Shown: positions 16,993-27,247 of the stretch, in pieces
Position numbering within the stretch: the stretch's first letter is position 1
Layout: the number at the start of each line of letters is the position of its first letter
Assembly (NCBI GenBank): GCA_900129675.1
Contig: FSRD01000002.1
Location: 868,001 to 932,000, forward strand
DNA: 64,000 nt
Direction of reading: 5' to 3'
Source: Bradyrhizobium erythrophlei
GTDB lineage: Bacteria > Pseudomonadota > Alphaproteobacteria > Rhizobiales > Xanthobacteraceae
Position numbers and translations under genes: made by a program
Notes under the pieces: generated by a model
Database searches by the model: none
What the model saw: the letters and a program-made list of their open reading frames with translations, nothing else
Told to the model about the DNA's origin: nothing

Positions 16993-19900
16993 ATGGGTAT
17001 CGTTCGCTTTGCGCTGAGATTTCCGTACACGTTTTATGTTGTCGCCGCGCTGATTCTGTTTCTCGGCGTCTCGGCGATCGCCGTCATGCCGACGGACATC
17101 TTCCCGCAGATCAACATCCCGGTCGTCTCGGTAATCTGGCAGTACACGGGACTGAGTGCAGAGGAGATGGAGCAGCGGGTCACTACGTATGGCCAGTACT
17201 CGATCAGTACAAATGTCACCGGCATCAAGGACATGGAGGCGCAGACGCTCAACGGCATCTCGGTTCAGAAGATCTATTTCCAGCCCGATGTCAATCTCGA
17301 CCTCGCCATCGCTCAGATTGTGGCAGCGACAAATACGATCCGCGCTCTCATGCCGGCCGGGATCCAACCGCCGACTGTGGTGCAGTACAACGCGTCGAGC
17401 GTTCCGGTGCTACAGCTCAGCTTAAGTTCCGATCGCCTGAACGAACAAAAGCTCTACGATTACGGGTACTACAATTTGCGCCAGCAAATTGCGCCCGTGT
17501 CGGGCGTGACCTTCCCGACTCCGGATGGCGGCAAGTACCGACAGATCATGGTCGATATCGACCCGCTCAAGCTTCAGGCCAGGGGGTTAACTCCTTCGGA
17601 CGTCGTGAATGCGGTGAACGCCCAGAACCTGACGTTGCCGTCGGGGCTCGCCAAGATCGGGGACACGCAATACACCGTGCGCAACAACGCAATGCCCACC
17701 AGCATCGACGACCTCAACAACATCCCGCTCCGATACACGAACGGCCCGACGGTTTTCCTGAAGGATGTCGGCCAGGTGCATGACGGCTGGGCGGTGCAGC
17801 AGAATATCGTCCACGATAACGGCAGGCGGTCTGTCCTGCTGAGCGTCATCAAAAACGGCAATGCTTCGACGCTTGCCGTCGTCAACGGGGTACGTAAAGT
17901 TCTGCAGGTGGCGCGTGCCGCCGCGCCGCCCGGCCTGAACATCAACGAGCTGTTCGACCAATCGAAGCTCGTCACTGCATCGATTGCGAGCGTGCTTCGC
18001 GAAGGTGCGATCGCCACTGGTCTTACCGGGATAATGATCCTGCTGTTTCTCGGGTCCTGGCGGTCGACGCTGGTTGTCTTAATCTCGGTTCCGCTGTCGA
18101 TCCTGGCATCGATAATTATCTTGTACTTCCTCGGCCACACTCTCAACACGATGACGCTCGGCGGCATGGCGCTTGCGGTCGGCATTCTGGTCGACAATTC
18201 GACGGTGACGATTGAGAACACGCACCGGCTGCGCAGCGAAGGCATGAGCCTAGCGGCGGCGACAGCCCACGGCTCGGCGGGCATCGCTGTCCCGACCATG
18301 GTCTCGACGCTCGCGATTAGTTGCGTTTTCACGTCAGTAGTATTCCTCGAAGGGCCGGCAAAATTCCTTTTCACGCCGCTCGGACTTGCGGTAGTGTTCG
18401 CGATCTTGGCGTCCTACGCTCTGTCGAGGACTTTGACGCCTGTCACCATCGGCCTAATGCTCAAGGGCGAGCACCACGATGTAGCCCCTGGCTCGGGCAG
18501 CTCGTTTGCGCGGTTTCACCAGGCCTTCGAGCATGCATTCGAGCGCTTCCGCCTTGGCTACGCGCGCGTGCTCATGATGCTGCTAGTGCGCCGATCAATT
18601 ATCCCGATCGTCGCCGCGCTGATACTCATGCTCGGTGGCGTCATGTTGATGCTTGTCGGTCACGATTTTTTCCCCGAGATCGACGGGGGACAGATCAAGC
18701 TTCACGTCCGCGCGCCCGCCGCCACGCGCATCGAAACCACTGAGCGTATCTTCCAGGAGGTCGAAGACAAAATCCGCGAGGTTATCCCGGAGCGCGATCG
18801 CGACCTCGTCGTCGACGACATCGGCGTTCCGCAGCGCGTGTACAATCTCGCCTTCACCGATGGATCGACCATCAACGTCAATGACGGCGTGATCCTGGTG
18901 TCGCTGAAGGAAGGACACGCGCCGACATCCGACTATGTCCGCAAGCTCCGTGAAGTGCTCCCTGCCGCATTTCCATCCGATACCTTCTATTTCCAGCCCG
19001 CCGACATGACGACCCAGATTCTTAACTTCGGGCTGCCGGCGCAGATCGACGTCCGCGTCGTCGGCCGCGACCGCGCCACCAATCTGGAGGTCGCGCATCA
19101 GTTGCGGCGCCGCATGGCGGCGATTCCGGGCATCGCCGACGCCCACCTCCAGCAGGAGCTCGATGCGCCTGCCTTCATGGCCAAGATCGACCGATCCCGA
19201 GCGTTACAGCTCGGTCTCAGCGCGCAAGCGGTCGCGAACGATCTCAACATCAGTCTCAGTTCGTCGGAACAGGTCACCCCCAATTTCTGGACCGATCCGG
19301 TCAATGGGATCCCCTATTACATCACGGTGCAGACGCCTCAGCATCTGGTGAGCTCGCTCGGCCAAATCGGCAATACGCCGGTCTCCACCGCCATTGCCGC
19401 TGCGGGTCCGCCGATCCCGGGCCTCTTGAGCAACGTGGCGACGCTCAAGCGCGACAGCGTTCCGACCAATCTGAACCAGACCAACATTCAGCCGGTGTAT
19501 GACATTTATGCCAGCGTGCAGGACCGTGATCTCGGCGGCGTCGCGGGCGATATCGGTAAGATCGTCGCGGAATTACAGAAGCTGCTGAAGCCGGGCAACA
19601 CGATACAGGTCGTCGGCCAAATCCAGAGCATGCACGACTCCTTCCGCGATCTCGGCGTCGGCCTTTTGTTCGCGGCGGTCTTGGTCTACTTCCTGATGGT
19701 GGTGAACTATCAGAACTTCGGCGACCCGCTGGTGGTGATCCTGGCGTTGCCGGCCACCTTTTGCGGGATTCTCACAATGCTGTTCATCACCGGCACGACG
19801 CTCAACGTCCCCTCTCTCATGGGAGCGATCATGGCGGTGGGCGTTGCCTCGGCGAATTCAATTCTGCTGGTCACCTTCGCGCGCGAGCAGCAGCTTTCCG

Positions 19901-20175
19901 GCAGGAGTGCGTTCCGGGCGGCGATCGATGCAGGTGCGACGCGGGTGCGGCCGGTGCTGATGACGGCAGCGGCTATGATCGTCGGCATGATCCCGATGGC
20001 GATCGGCGGCGCCGGCGAGGAGCAGAATGCGGCGCTCGCACGCGCCGTCATCGGCGGGCTACTGTTCGCGACCCCGACCACCCTGCTGATCGTCCCGTAT
20101 CTGTTTGCCATGCTACGCAAGCGCAATGACGGCGTGGCCTTCCACGGTGTCTTTGAGGAGCTTCCCAATGAATGA
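16993..20175 (+). CDS. RND efflux permease (AcrB/MexB superfamily)
   Basis: A 1060-residue inner-membrane proton-driven exporter with the RND plan: N-terminal helix, large periplasmic loop, helices 2-6, second loop, helices 8-12. The helix-4 motif is GILVDNSTVTIENTHR. AcrB has two adjacent Asp there (VDD) and here the second is Asn. The C-terminal half carries MAVGVASANSILLVTFAREQ. It overlaps the following adaptor gene by 8 bases. No outer-membrane channel gene follows. Substrates are unknown; the context suggests solvents or organic acids. Confidence 0.9.
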   Translation: MGIVRFALRFPYTFYVVAALILFLGVSAIAVMPTDIFPQINIPVVSVIWQYTGLSAEEMEQRVTTYGQYSISTNVTGIKDMEAQTLNGISVQKIYFQPDVNLDLAIAQIVAATNTIRALMPAGIQPPTVVQYNASSVPVLQLSLSSDRLNEQKLYDYGYYNLRQQIAPVSGVTFPTPDGGKYRQIMVDIDPLKLQARGLTPSDVVNAVNAQNLTLPSGLAKIGDTQYTVRNNAMPTSIDDLNNIPLRYTNGPTVFLKDVGQVHDGWAVQQNIVHDNGRRSVLLSVIKNGNASTLAVVNGVRKVLQVARAAAPPGLNINELFDQSKLVTASIASVLREGAIATGLTGIMILLFLGSWRSTLVVLISVPLSILASIIILYFLGHTLNTMTLGGMALAVGILVDNSTVTIENTHRLRSEGMSLAAATAHGSAGIAVPTMVSTLAISCVFTSVVFLEGPAKFLFTPLGLAVVFAILASYALSRTLTPVTIGLMLKGEHHDVAPGSGSSFARFHQAFEHAFERFRLGYARVLMMLLVRRSIIPIVAALILMLGGVMLMLVGHDFFPEIDGGQIKLHVRAPAATRIETTERIFQEVEDKIREVIPERDRDLVVDDIGVPQRVYNLAFTDGSTINVNDGVILVSLKEGHAPTSDYVRKLREVLPAAFPSDTFYFQPADMTTQILNFGLPAQIDVRVVGRDRATNLEVAHQLRRRMAAIPGIADAHLQQELDAPAFMAKIDRSRALQLGLSAQAVANDLNISLSSSEQVTPNFWTDPVNGIPYYITVQTPQHLVSSLGQIGNTPVSTAIAAAGPPIPGLLSNVATLKRDSVPTNLNQTNIQPVYDIYASVQDRDLGGVAGDIGKIVAELQKLLKPGNTIQVVGQIQSMHDSFRDLGVGLLFAAVLVYFLMVVNYQNFGDPLVVILALPATFCGILTMLFITGTTLNVPSLMGAIMAVGVASANSILLVTFAREQQLSGRSAFRAAIDAGATRVRPVLMTAAAMIVGMIPMAIGGAGEEQNAALARAVIGGLLFATPTTLLIVPYLFAMLRKRNDGVAFHGVFEELPNE

Positions 20176-21448
20176 TGCTTATATCCCCGATCAGGGTGAA
20201 ATGCTCGGCGGTGATCCTGCCCTCAAAGCGGCGAAACCCCCGAGGCGTCGCTCGCGAGCGCGGCGCGGATTGGGCGGGCGCCTCTTTGCGTTCGGAGCAC
20301 TCCTGTTACTGACGGCAGGGATCGCGCTCGGTGCCTCGCACCACCATTCGAAGCAACAACAGGTTAGGGCGACCGCCGACCAGACGCGTCACTTCGCGCC
20401 GACAGTTGCGGTGGCTCCAGTTGAGGCGAGCCCTCTCGTATCCTCGGTCACCTTGCCTGGCACCACGGCCGCCTTCGCCGCAGCCAGCATCTATGCTCGA
20501 GCTACCGGTTACATCCATAAGCGCAATGTCGATATTGGCGATCACGTGAAACAGGATGAGTCATTGGCCCAGCTCGCAGTCCCCGAGCTTGACGAGCAAA
20601 TTGCACAAAACGAGGCGACACTCGATCAGCTCAAGGCGGCAGTGCAACAAGCTCAAGCCAACGCGACGCTCGCGCAGGCGACCTGGGGCCGCGACAAGCC
20701 GTTGCTCAAGGATGGATGGGTGACCGGGCACCAGGGCGACATCGACCTGCAAACTGTCAAGGCGAACGAGGCCGCAGTGAGTGTCGCGCAGGCGAATGTC
20801 GCATCACAGGAGCGCCTGTTGCGGGTGCTGCGCCAGAACCGGGCCTATGCCTCGGTTTTGGCGCCGTTCGACGGCGTCATTACCCAGCGTAATGTCGACG
20901 TGGGATCGCTTGTGCAGGGCAACGCAAACACTGGCACCTTCATGTTCGAGATCATGCAGACGGACGTGATCCGGGTGTGGGTCTATGTGCCGCAGGACGC
21001 GGCGTTCGGTGTTACCCCCGGCGTCAATGCGATCGTACGCGTGCCCGAACTGCCGGATCGCCAGTTTCCGGGCAAAGTGACCCGGATCGCCGACGCGCTG
21101 CAGAGTGGCACTCGCACGCTCCTGACGGAGATCGATATTCCCAATCCGGGTGGTGCGCTACCGCCCGGCATTTACTGCTCGGTTGAACTCAAGATCCCGC
21201 GCAAGACTCCATCCTTCACCATTCCGGCGGAGGCTGTCATGTTCAACCGCAACGGCCTGCAGGCGGCCGTCGTCAAGAATGGCAAAGCTGAGATCCGCAC
21301 CGTCAGGGTCGCACGCGACTTAGGCACGCGGGTGGAAGTAGACGCCGGATTGAGAGCTGGCGAGAGTGTGATCCTCAATCCGCCAGTCACGCTCGTCAAT
21401 GGCAGCAAGGTACAGCTGCGCCTGCTGGGCTCCGGTCCGACCACCTAG
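20168..21448 (+). CDS. RND periplasmic adaptor (HlyD/MFP family)
   Basis: A 426-residue membrane-fusion protein with a basic N-terminus, one anchor helix (about residues 37-60) and a His cluster (SHHHS). Half-lipoyl motifs are YIHKRNVDIGDHVKQDE and APFDGVITQRNVDVGS, with a coiled-coil hairpin between. ATG 20168 has GAGGAG at 20155 and overlaps the permease stop, so the two are co-translated. It completes the inner part of the pump. Confidence 0.9.
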   Translation: MNDAYIPDQGEMLGGDPALKAAKPPRRRSRARRGLGGRLFAFGALLLLTAGIALGASHHHSKQQQVRATADQTRHFAPTVAVAPVEASPLVSSVTLPGTTAAFAAASIYARATGYIHKRNVDIGDHVKQDESLAQLAVPELDEQIAQNEATLDQLKAAVQQAQANATLAQATWGRDKPLLKDGWVTGHQGDIDLQTVKANEAAVSVAQANVASQERLLRVLRQNRAYASVLAPFDGVITQRNVDVGSLVQGNANTGTFMFEIMQTDVIRVWVYVPQDAAFGVTPGVNAIVRVPELPDRQFPGKVTRIADALQSGTRTLLTEIDIPNPGGALPPGIYCSVELKIPRKTPSFTIPAEAVMFNRNGLQAAVVKNGKAEIRTVRVARDLGTRVEVDAGLRAGESVILNPPVTLVNGSKVQLRLLGSGPTT

Positions 21449-21547
21449 GCCGACAGTTGGTGTTCCAGACAGATGCTGAGCCGAGCGGCCCTTCCAGAAG
21501 CAGCTCGCAAGGAGGTCAACACGTAGCTTCATCTGCCGATCGCAATC

Positions 21548-21931
21548 TTGGTGACCCTTTCGCCTATTGCCGTCTCTGACACGGTGCCGAAGTTTGACAT
21601 CGTGAGGGAGTGCAGTTTTGAGGGTGGACCGAGCGTCGATGTGGCCCGCTGCTCTCGCGACGAAGCTGCCGCACTTCGGCAGCTCCAGCAGGCGTGGGCG
21701 CAATATGCTGATGTGGACAGGAAGGCCTGCACGACCGAGGCGACAATCGGCGGTTTCGCGAGCTATGTCGAGTTGCTGAGTTGTTTGGAAATGGCAGGCG
21801 ACGTCAAGAGCGCGGACAAGACTACTCGCGGGCCCCGCATAAATCCGCAGTTGCGGCCGATGCGACCAGCACCGCATGGAGTGCCGGTCGGCGTTGGAGA
21901 TGGTCCCATCTCTTCGAGAAGCGGACGCTAG
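21548..21931 (+). CDS. small exported protein, start uncertain
   Basis: The frame encodes a hydrophobic stretch (LHLPIAILVTLSPIAVSDT when read from 21529) followed by CSFEGGPSVDVARCSRDEAA, QLQQAWAQYADVDRKAC and GGFASYVELLSCLEM. This pattern of spaced Cys and YVELLxCLEM is common in small exported Bradyrhizobium proteins. An AGGAGG at 21509 is in the right place, but the expected ATG is replaced by sequence containing TAG, leaving only weak starts. It may be translated poorly or not at all. No function is known. Confidence 0.5.
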   Translation: MVTLSPIAVSDTVPKFDIVRECSFEGGPSVDVARCSRDEAAALRQLQQAWAQYADVDRKACTTEATIGGFASYVELLSCLEMAGDVKSADKTTRGPRINPQLRPMRPAPHGVPVGVGDGPISSRSGR

Positions 21932-22017
21932 GCGGCCCAGGGATCCGTCGTAGGTGCGGCGGTTTTCAAACGCCGTGTGGAAACATCCGATCGCAGATGC
22001 AAAAAGGGAGAGCAAAG

Positions 22018-22107
22018 TTGAAAAGGCCTTTGACGTTGGGCGCCGCGGCAATCTCCTGCGCAGCCTTCTTCCTTTCTGCAGCGCCGGCTGCGGCGACGAA
22101 CCTATGA
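22018..22107 (+). pseudogene. orphan signal-peptide fragment
   Basis: A TTG-started 29-codon frame, KRPLTLGAAAISCAAFFLSA then APAAATNL, is a textbook Sec signal peptide but stops at once. No continuing mature protein is found in neighbouring frames. It is probably the 5' end of a lost exported-protein gene. Confidence 0.4.
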
Positions 22108-22200
22108 GTGCTGGCCGCAGAGACATTATCTCATGGATATTGGCGGCAAGCGAAGAGCTGGGGCTCGGACAATCCGCGGCCGATCTCCTCGAACGGAACG

Positions 22201-23391
<1,191 letters not shown>

Positions 23392-23468
23392 GTTGAGATC
23401 TCCATTGCCGATGAATGCCAAGATGCGGGGGAAGGGGCTCGGAACTACCCGAACCGGCCATTGTATTG

Positions 23469-23501
23469 GCATATGCAACCATTGCAGATGATGGCATATG
23501 C
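23469..23501. promoter_or_regulatory. two GCATATGC palindromes, candidate MarR operators
   Basis: GCATATGC at 23469-23476 and 23494-23501, 25 bases apart, lie between the leftward thiolase start and the rightward MarR remnant. The spacing of about 2.5 helical turns suits two dimers on nearly the same face. The same 8-mer occurs at the promoters at 24615, 37298, 39632 and 39678. Confidence 0.55.
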
Positions 23502-23526
23502 ACCTATTGTCAACGTGGGTGTTAGC

Positions 23527-24107
23527 ATGAGGGGGCGGATGGCAGCCATGATTGGGATGCAAGGCATCAGCAGGACTCGTCGACGTCCTCGCGTTTCCGT
23601 CGGACCTACGACCGCAGAATCGAGACGCAACAAGGAAGCCGTCAGCGCAGCACCGGCGGAGGCGACTGCGCCACTGGTCCCGCCAGCCGGGCGCTGCAAC
23701 GGGAAGGTGATGCGCCGAGCGATGCGTCGGGTGTCGCAGATCTATGATGAGGCGTTGGCCCCATGCAGATTGCGCTCTACGCAAAAATCGGTGTTGGACG
23801 GCATCGCGAGAGCGGGTAGGCCGACGATGGGTGAACTCGCCGCATCTCTTGTGCTCGATCGTTCAACATCAAACCGCTCGAGCGAGAGGGTCTGGTCGAA
23901 GTGGTCGCAGATGAGCACGACAAGCGCAATCGCTTGGTTGCGCTGACCGAGGCCGGCCGGGCGAAGCTCGCCCAATCGATGCCTCTTTGGGAGGAAGCCC
24001 AACGCCGTTTCGAGCGCGCGTTCGGCGAGGAAAAGGCGAGAGTGTTTCGAGCAACATTGGACGACATTGCCTCGCCGGAGTTTGCCCTTCGGTTCGATTG
24101 CAAATAA
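23527..24107 (+). pseudogene. MarR-family regulator, frameshifted
   Basis: The N-terminal part reads MRRAMRRVSQIYDEALAPC, RSTQKSVLDGIARAGR and MGELAASLVLDRS, a MarR winged helix. After about 23870 the sense continues in another frame: FNIKPLEREGLVEVVADEHD, KRNRLVALTEAGRAKLAQS. A small deletion explains the shift. The intact paralogue at 24656 shows the normal order. As it stands the protein would lose its wing and dimerisation helix. Confidence 0.8.
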
Positions 24108-24197
24108 TCGGCGCGGTAGCGATGTTTCTCGACCTTGGCTCCGACGGGTTTGGGCCTGGAAATCCGGCCGCATCGCCTCCGATTGAGTAGAAAAGAC

Positions 24198-24440
24198 TCA
24201 AGGACCAGCTGCCTTGCGGTCGCCTATCACCTCGACGGTTGCCGAGCGGCCGGCCACGAGCGCAGCCTGGGCGGTCGCATGATCGAGCGCGACGCGCACT
24301 GGAACACGCTGCTGGGCGGCTATCTGCGGGCCAATGTCACGTCCCGACACGTCCGGCGCGACGGGAACGTTGTCGGCGCGTCTCACCCGCGTCAACCCGC
24401 GCCAGTGCGCGTTCGCGAATGTCTTCAGAAATGCTGCCCC
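24198..24440 (-). pseudogene. EmrA/HlyD adaptor, C-terminal remnant
   Basis: Leftward reading ends with IGPQIAAQQRVPVRVALDHA, then VAGRSATVEVIGD. This is the typical C-terminal beta-barrel of EmrA-type adaptors (QRVPVR followed by GRSATVEV). No N-terminal part is present. With the MFS remnant beside it, this was once an EmrAB-like exporter. Confidence 0.6.
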
Positions 24441-24446
24441 CGTTCC

Positions 24447-24560
24447 TCAGCATGAGAGCGCCGCGGCAAATCCGAACGCAGGTCCTGCGCCGACCCATCC
24501 AACCAGCATGCCACCGAGTAACGGTCCGTAGCCAAAGGCGACGGTAAAGCCCTTTCCCCT
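24447..24560 (-). pseudogene. MFS exporter remnant
   Basis: A short leftward stretch, AFGYGPLLGGMLVGWVGAG then PAFGFAAALSC, looks like one membrane segment of a drug/proton antiporter. It is repeated, further decayed, at about 37210-37290. The start and the rest are lost. Confidence 0.45.
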
Positions 24561-24840
24561 GCGCCCCAAACGCTTCGCCCCTGCAAGCTCTAATCTTGAA
24601 ATCTTAAAAAATGTGCATATGCTCACGTTCAATTTCCGCAAATTGAGGACAAGAAATGAGGCATCGTCGTCATCAAAAGGAGGGGGCGGCCAAAGTGCAG
24701 GCCGGTCAATGCAGTTGCACGTCGTTGCGAAAAGCGTCTCGGCGTGTTTCGCAGCTCTACGATGCCATTCTTGCGCCGTGCGGACTGCGCACCACCCAGC
24801 GGGCCATCCTGAGCCAGATCTCGCGCGCGGGGACCCCCTC
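24497..24840. repeat. duplicated segment B, copy 1
   Basis: This stretch (MFS remnant, GCATATGC promoter, first 60 codons of the MarR gene) is closely similar to 37245-37540. Shared blocks include CATGCCACCGAGTA, CATATGCTCACGTTC, CGCAAATTGAGGACAAGAAA and ATCAAAAGGAGGGGGCGGCC. Copy 1 has about 50 extra bases between the MFS remnant and the palindrome. Confidence 0.8.
24615..24622. promoter_or_regulatory. GCATATGC palindrome upstream of marR-type gene
   Basis: The 8-base palindrome lies 33 bases before the ATG of the intact MarR gene. It is in a position to autoregulate that gene and, originally, a divergent exporter. Confidence 0.5.
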
Positions 24841-25138
24841 GGTTGGTGAACTGGCTGCCGATCTGGTGATGGATCGCGGCGCGCTGGCGCACAATCTAAA
24901 ACCGCTGGAACGCGACGGATATGTGCGGCAGGACGTTGATCCGCGCGACCGTCGGAATCGTGTCATTAGCCTGACCGAGGAAGGGCGCGCCAAGTTACGG
25001 GAGTCGGAGCTGCTCTGGGCTCGTGCGCAAAAGAAATTCGACAAAGCGTATGGGTCCGCAGCGTCCGCAGCCCTGCGCGAAGCGCTTGCTCTTATTGCTT
25101 CCGATAAGTTCATCGCCAGCTTCGAGGGCGTAGTCTAG
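24656..25138 (+). CDS. MarR-family transcriptional regulator
   Basis: A 160-residue winged-helix regulator. It has a helical N-terminus (SRRVSQLYDAILAPCGL), a recognition region (TPSVGELAADLVMDRGALAH), a wing (VRQDVDPRDRRNRVISLTEE) and a C-terminal dimerisation helix. The Cys residues near the N-terminus (CSCTSLR) could sense oxidants or electrophiles, as in some MarR proteins. ATG 24656 has GAGGAC upstream. It is the only intact MarR copy of three here (others at 23527 and 37344) and is the best candidate for binding the GCATATGC sites. Confidence 0.9.
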   Translation: MRHRRHQKEGAAKVQAGQCSCTSLRKASRRVSQLYDAILAPCGLRTTQRAILSQISRAGTPSVGELAADLVMDRGALAHNLKPLERDGYVRQDVDPRDRRNRVISLTEEGRAKLRESELLWARAQKKFDKAYGSAASAALREALALIASDKFIASFEGVV

Positions 25139-25459
25139 CTCACCTTGTAAGGTCTCCATGAGCCGCGCGAGCTGTGCGGACGGCAACGTGCGTAGCACGC
25201 CAATTCGGAGCGGTCGATCGGGGACACTTGCCCGAAGCTCAGCCTAGAACCTCCTGCGCGGTGATATGAAATCGACGACCCGCTGGGGTGAGAGTGACCG
25301 CCTTCGGTGATCGGTGGAACAGGTTCACCCCATGCTCCTTTTCCAGCTTGGCTATCGAAGCGGAGAGCGCGGGCTGCGATACGGCGGCCCTAGCGCTGCC
25401 TTCGTGAAACTGCCCGTCTCCATGACCGCGGCGAAGTGTCGAATCTGGTAGAGCTCCAC
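25137..25459 (-). pseudogene. LysR-family regulator, broken
   Basis: Leftward from a GTG at 25459: ELYQIRHFAAVMETGSFTKA, then in another frame SIAKLEKEHGVNLFHRSPKA and VTLTPAGRRFHITAQEVLG to a TGA at 25239. Beyond it, in a further frame, RPLRIGVLRTLPSAQLARLM is the start of the effector domain. It has at least two frameshifts and a stop, and is truncated by the MarR gene. It is part of duplicated segment A. Confidence 0.8.
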
Positions 25460-25700
25460 GCTATAAACATCGTTTATCCAATCTATAGAAAAGTACGATT
25501 TTGTTTATGGCTCGTCAATAAGTACATGAGCCCAAGACGACGAAGCGCGGACCGCCAAAGCAAGAAGACTGGCCGCCAGAGGATGACTCAACTGAAAGGA
25601 CAATCCGATGCCGACCTACGTTTGCAGTGCTGCTACAGGACCGCTGACTTTGGACCAAAAAGCTGAAATTGTCCGCAGTGTCACGGCGATCCATCATGAG
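25139..25700. repeat. duplicated segment A, copy 1
   Basis: The LysR remnant, promoter and first part of the tautomerase are closely similar to 40562-41120. Shared blocks include GAGCCGCGCGAGC, GACGGCAACGTGCGTAG, CCAATTCGGAGCGGTCG and ATGAAATCGACGACCCGC. The two copies carry different frameshifts and deletions. Confidence 0.85.
25463..25477. promoter_or_regulatory. ATAAAC-N3-GTTTAT palindrome (LysR-type box)
   Basis: A perfect palindrome ATAAAC ATC GTTTAT between the leftward LysR remnant and the rightward tautomerase, in the classic divergent LysR arrangement. Confidence 0.65.
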
Positions 25701-25895
25701 GAGACCGGCGCGTCACGCAACCTGGTCCAAGTCATCTTCTACGACGTTGCCCCAAGCCGTCACTACATCGCCGGTCGACCGGCGCCAGCGGATCAGATCT
25801 GGGTTCGAAAGCGGAACTCGCAAACCAGCGCTTGCACTCCGCCTTCCGGGCCGTTTGGCGGGGGCGCCGCGTTTCAGTTTGGGAGGAAGTCGTGA
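25608..25895 (+). CDS. cis-CaaD-like tautomerase, truncated
   Basis: A 95-residue frame beginning MPTYVCSAATGPL. Pro1 and His28 (counting from Pro) are present, and the block LVQVIFYDVAP matches the intact homologue at 29939. After ADQIWV the family sequence ends and the tail is unrelated, so the Arg pair and C-terminal Glu of the active site are missing. The break joins it to the next gene: its TGA (25893-25895) overlaps the GTG of the HisD-like gene. It is probably an inactive stub whose leader now drives the dehydrogenase operon. Confidence 0.75.
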   Translation: MPTYVCSAATGPLTLDQKAEIVRSVTAIHHEETGASRNLVQVIFYDVAPSRHYIAGRPAPADQIWVRKRNSQTSACTPPSGPFGGGAAFQFGRKS

Positions 25896-27217
25896 TCGGC
25901 CATCTTAAGTCAGCCCGCACTGCGGCCGAGCGTCATGATGACGAGCTCAAAGTCCGAGAGACGGTCGCCAACATATTGGCCGATATCGAAGGACGCGGCG
26001 ATGTGGCCGTACGTGAGCTCTCACAAAAGTTCGACAGCTATTCCCCGCCTAGCTTTCTCTTGAGCGCGTCGGAGATCGAGGCTCTCGTGAATAGGGTCTC
26101 GACCAAGGATATGCGCGACATCCGCTTCGCGCATGAACAGGTGCGCAACTTCGCGCAGATCCAGCGCGACTCCATGAAAGATGTTGACGTGGAGACCCTG
26201 CCCGGGGTGATCCTTGGCCACCGGCACATCCCGGTGCAATCGGTCGGCTGTTACGTTCCGGGCGGCAAGTTCCCGATGGTGGCCTCGGCCCATATGTCCG
26301 TGGCCACCGCCAGCGTAGCGAAGGTGCAGCGCATCATTGCGGCGACGCCGCCTTTCAAGGGTGAGCCGAATCCGGCGGTGATTGCGGCCATGAAGCTGGG
26401 CGGAGCGCACGAGATTTACGTCATAGGCGGTATCCAGGCCATCGGCGCGATGGCCATCGGAACCGAAACGATCAAGCCAGTGGACATGCTGGTTGGGCCC
26501 GGCAACGCCTTCGTTGCCGAGGCCAAGCGGCAGCTATATGGCCGGGTCGGGATCGACTTATTCGCCGGGCCCACCGAGACCATGGTGATCGCAGACGAAA
26601 CTGTCGATGCCGAGATCTGCGCAACCGACCTGCTGGGCCAGGCGGAGCATGGCTACAATTCCCCAGCCGTTCTCGTCACCAACTCCAGGAAGCTTGCTCG
26701 TGACACGTTGTCGGAAATCGAGCGCCTGTTGACGATCCTGCCCACGGCTGAAACTGCTTCGAAAAGCTGGGAGGATTTTGGCGAGGTCATCGTTTGCGAC
26801 ACCTACGACGAAATGCTCGCGGTCGCTAATGACATCGTCTCCGAGCATGTGCAGGTGATGACCGACCGCGATAATTGGTTCCTAGAAAACATGCACTCAT
26901 ATGGCGCGTTGTTCTTGGGGCCTAGGACCAACGTCGCCAATGGTGACAAGGTGATCGGAACCAACCATACGCTGCCAACGAAGAAGGCCGGACGCTACAC
27001 CGGCGGACTCTGGGTCGGAAAGTTTCTGAAAACCCATAGCTATCAGAAGGTTTTGACCGACGAGGCGGCGGCGCTAATCGGCCAATACGGCTCCCGCCTC
27101 TGCATGTTGGAAGGTTTCGTTGGCCATGCCGAGCAGTGCAATGTGCGCGTGCGACGCTACGGGGGCCTCAACGTGCCCTATGGCGCCGGCGCACCCTACC
27201 GCGAAGCGGCTGAATAG
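25892..27217 (+). CDS. HisD-family dehydrogenase (sulfopropanediol/histidinol dehydrogenase-like)
   Basis: A 441-residue member of the histidinol dehydrogenase family, NAD- and zinc-dependent enzymes that oxidise a primary alcohol to a carboxylate in two steps. Family blocks are YVPGGKFPM, GPGNAFVAEAKRQLYG, DLFAGPTETMVIADE, the zinc/catalytic Gln and His in LLGQAEHGYNSP, SEHVQVMTDR, TNHTLPT and EGFVGHAEQCN. It resembles the catabolic branch that includes (R)-2,3-dihydroxypropane-sulfonate dehydrogenase more than biosynthetic HisD. GTG 25892 has GGGAGGAAG upstream and overlaps the tautomerase stub stop. It heads the dehalogenase gene run, which suggests that it oxidises a chlorinated or plain diol. 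Confidence 0.85.
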   Translation: MIGHLKSARTAAERHDDELKVRETVANILADIEGRGDVAVRELSQKFDSYSPPSFLLSASEIEALVNRVSTKDMRDIRFAHEQVRNFAQIQRDSMKDVDVETLPGVILGHRHIPVQSVGCYVPGGKFPMVASAHMSVATASVAKVQRIIAATPPFKGEPNPAVIAAMKLGGAHEIYVIGGIQAIGAMAIGTETIKPVDMLVGPGNAFVAEAKRQLYGRVGIDLFAGPTETMVIADETVDAEICATDLLGQAEHGYNSPAVLVTNSRKLARDTLSEIERLLTILPTAETASKSWEDFGEVIVCDTYDEMLAVANDIVSEHVQVMTDRDNWFLENMHSYGALFLGPRTNVANGDKVIGTNHTLPTKKAGRYTGGLWVGKFLKTHSYQKVLTDEAAALIGQYGSRLCMLEGFVGHAEQCNVRVRRYGGLNVPYGAGAPYREAAE

Positions 27218-27247
27218 CACTGGGTTTGCACGCTGGCAGGGACCGAC

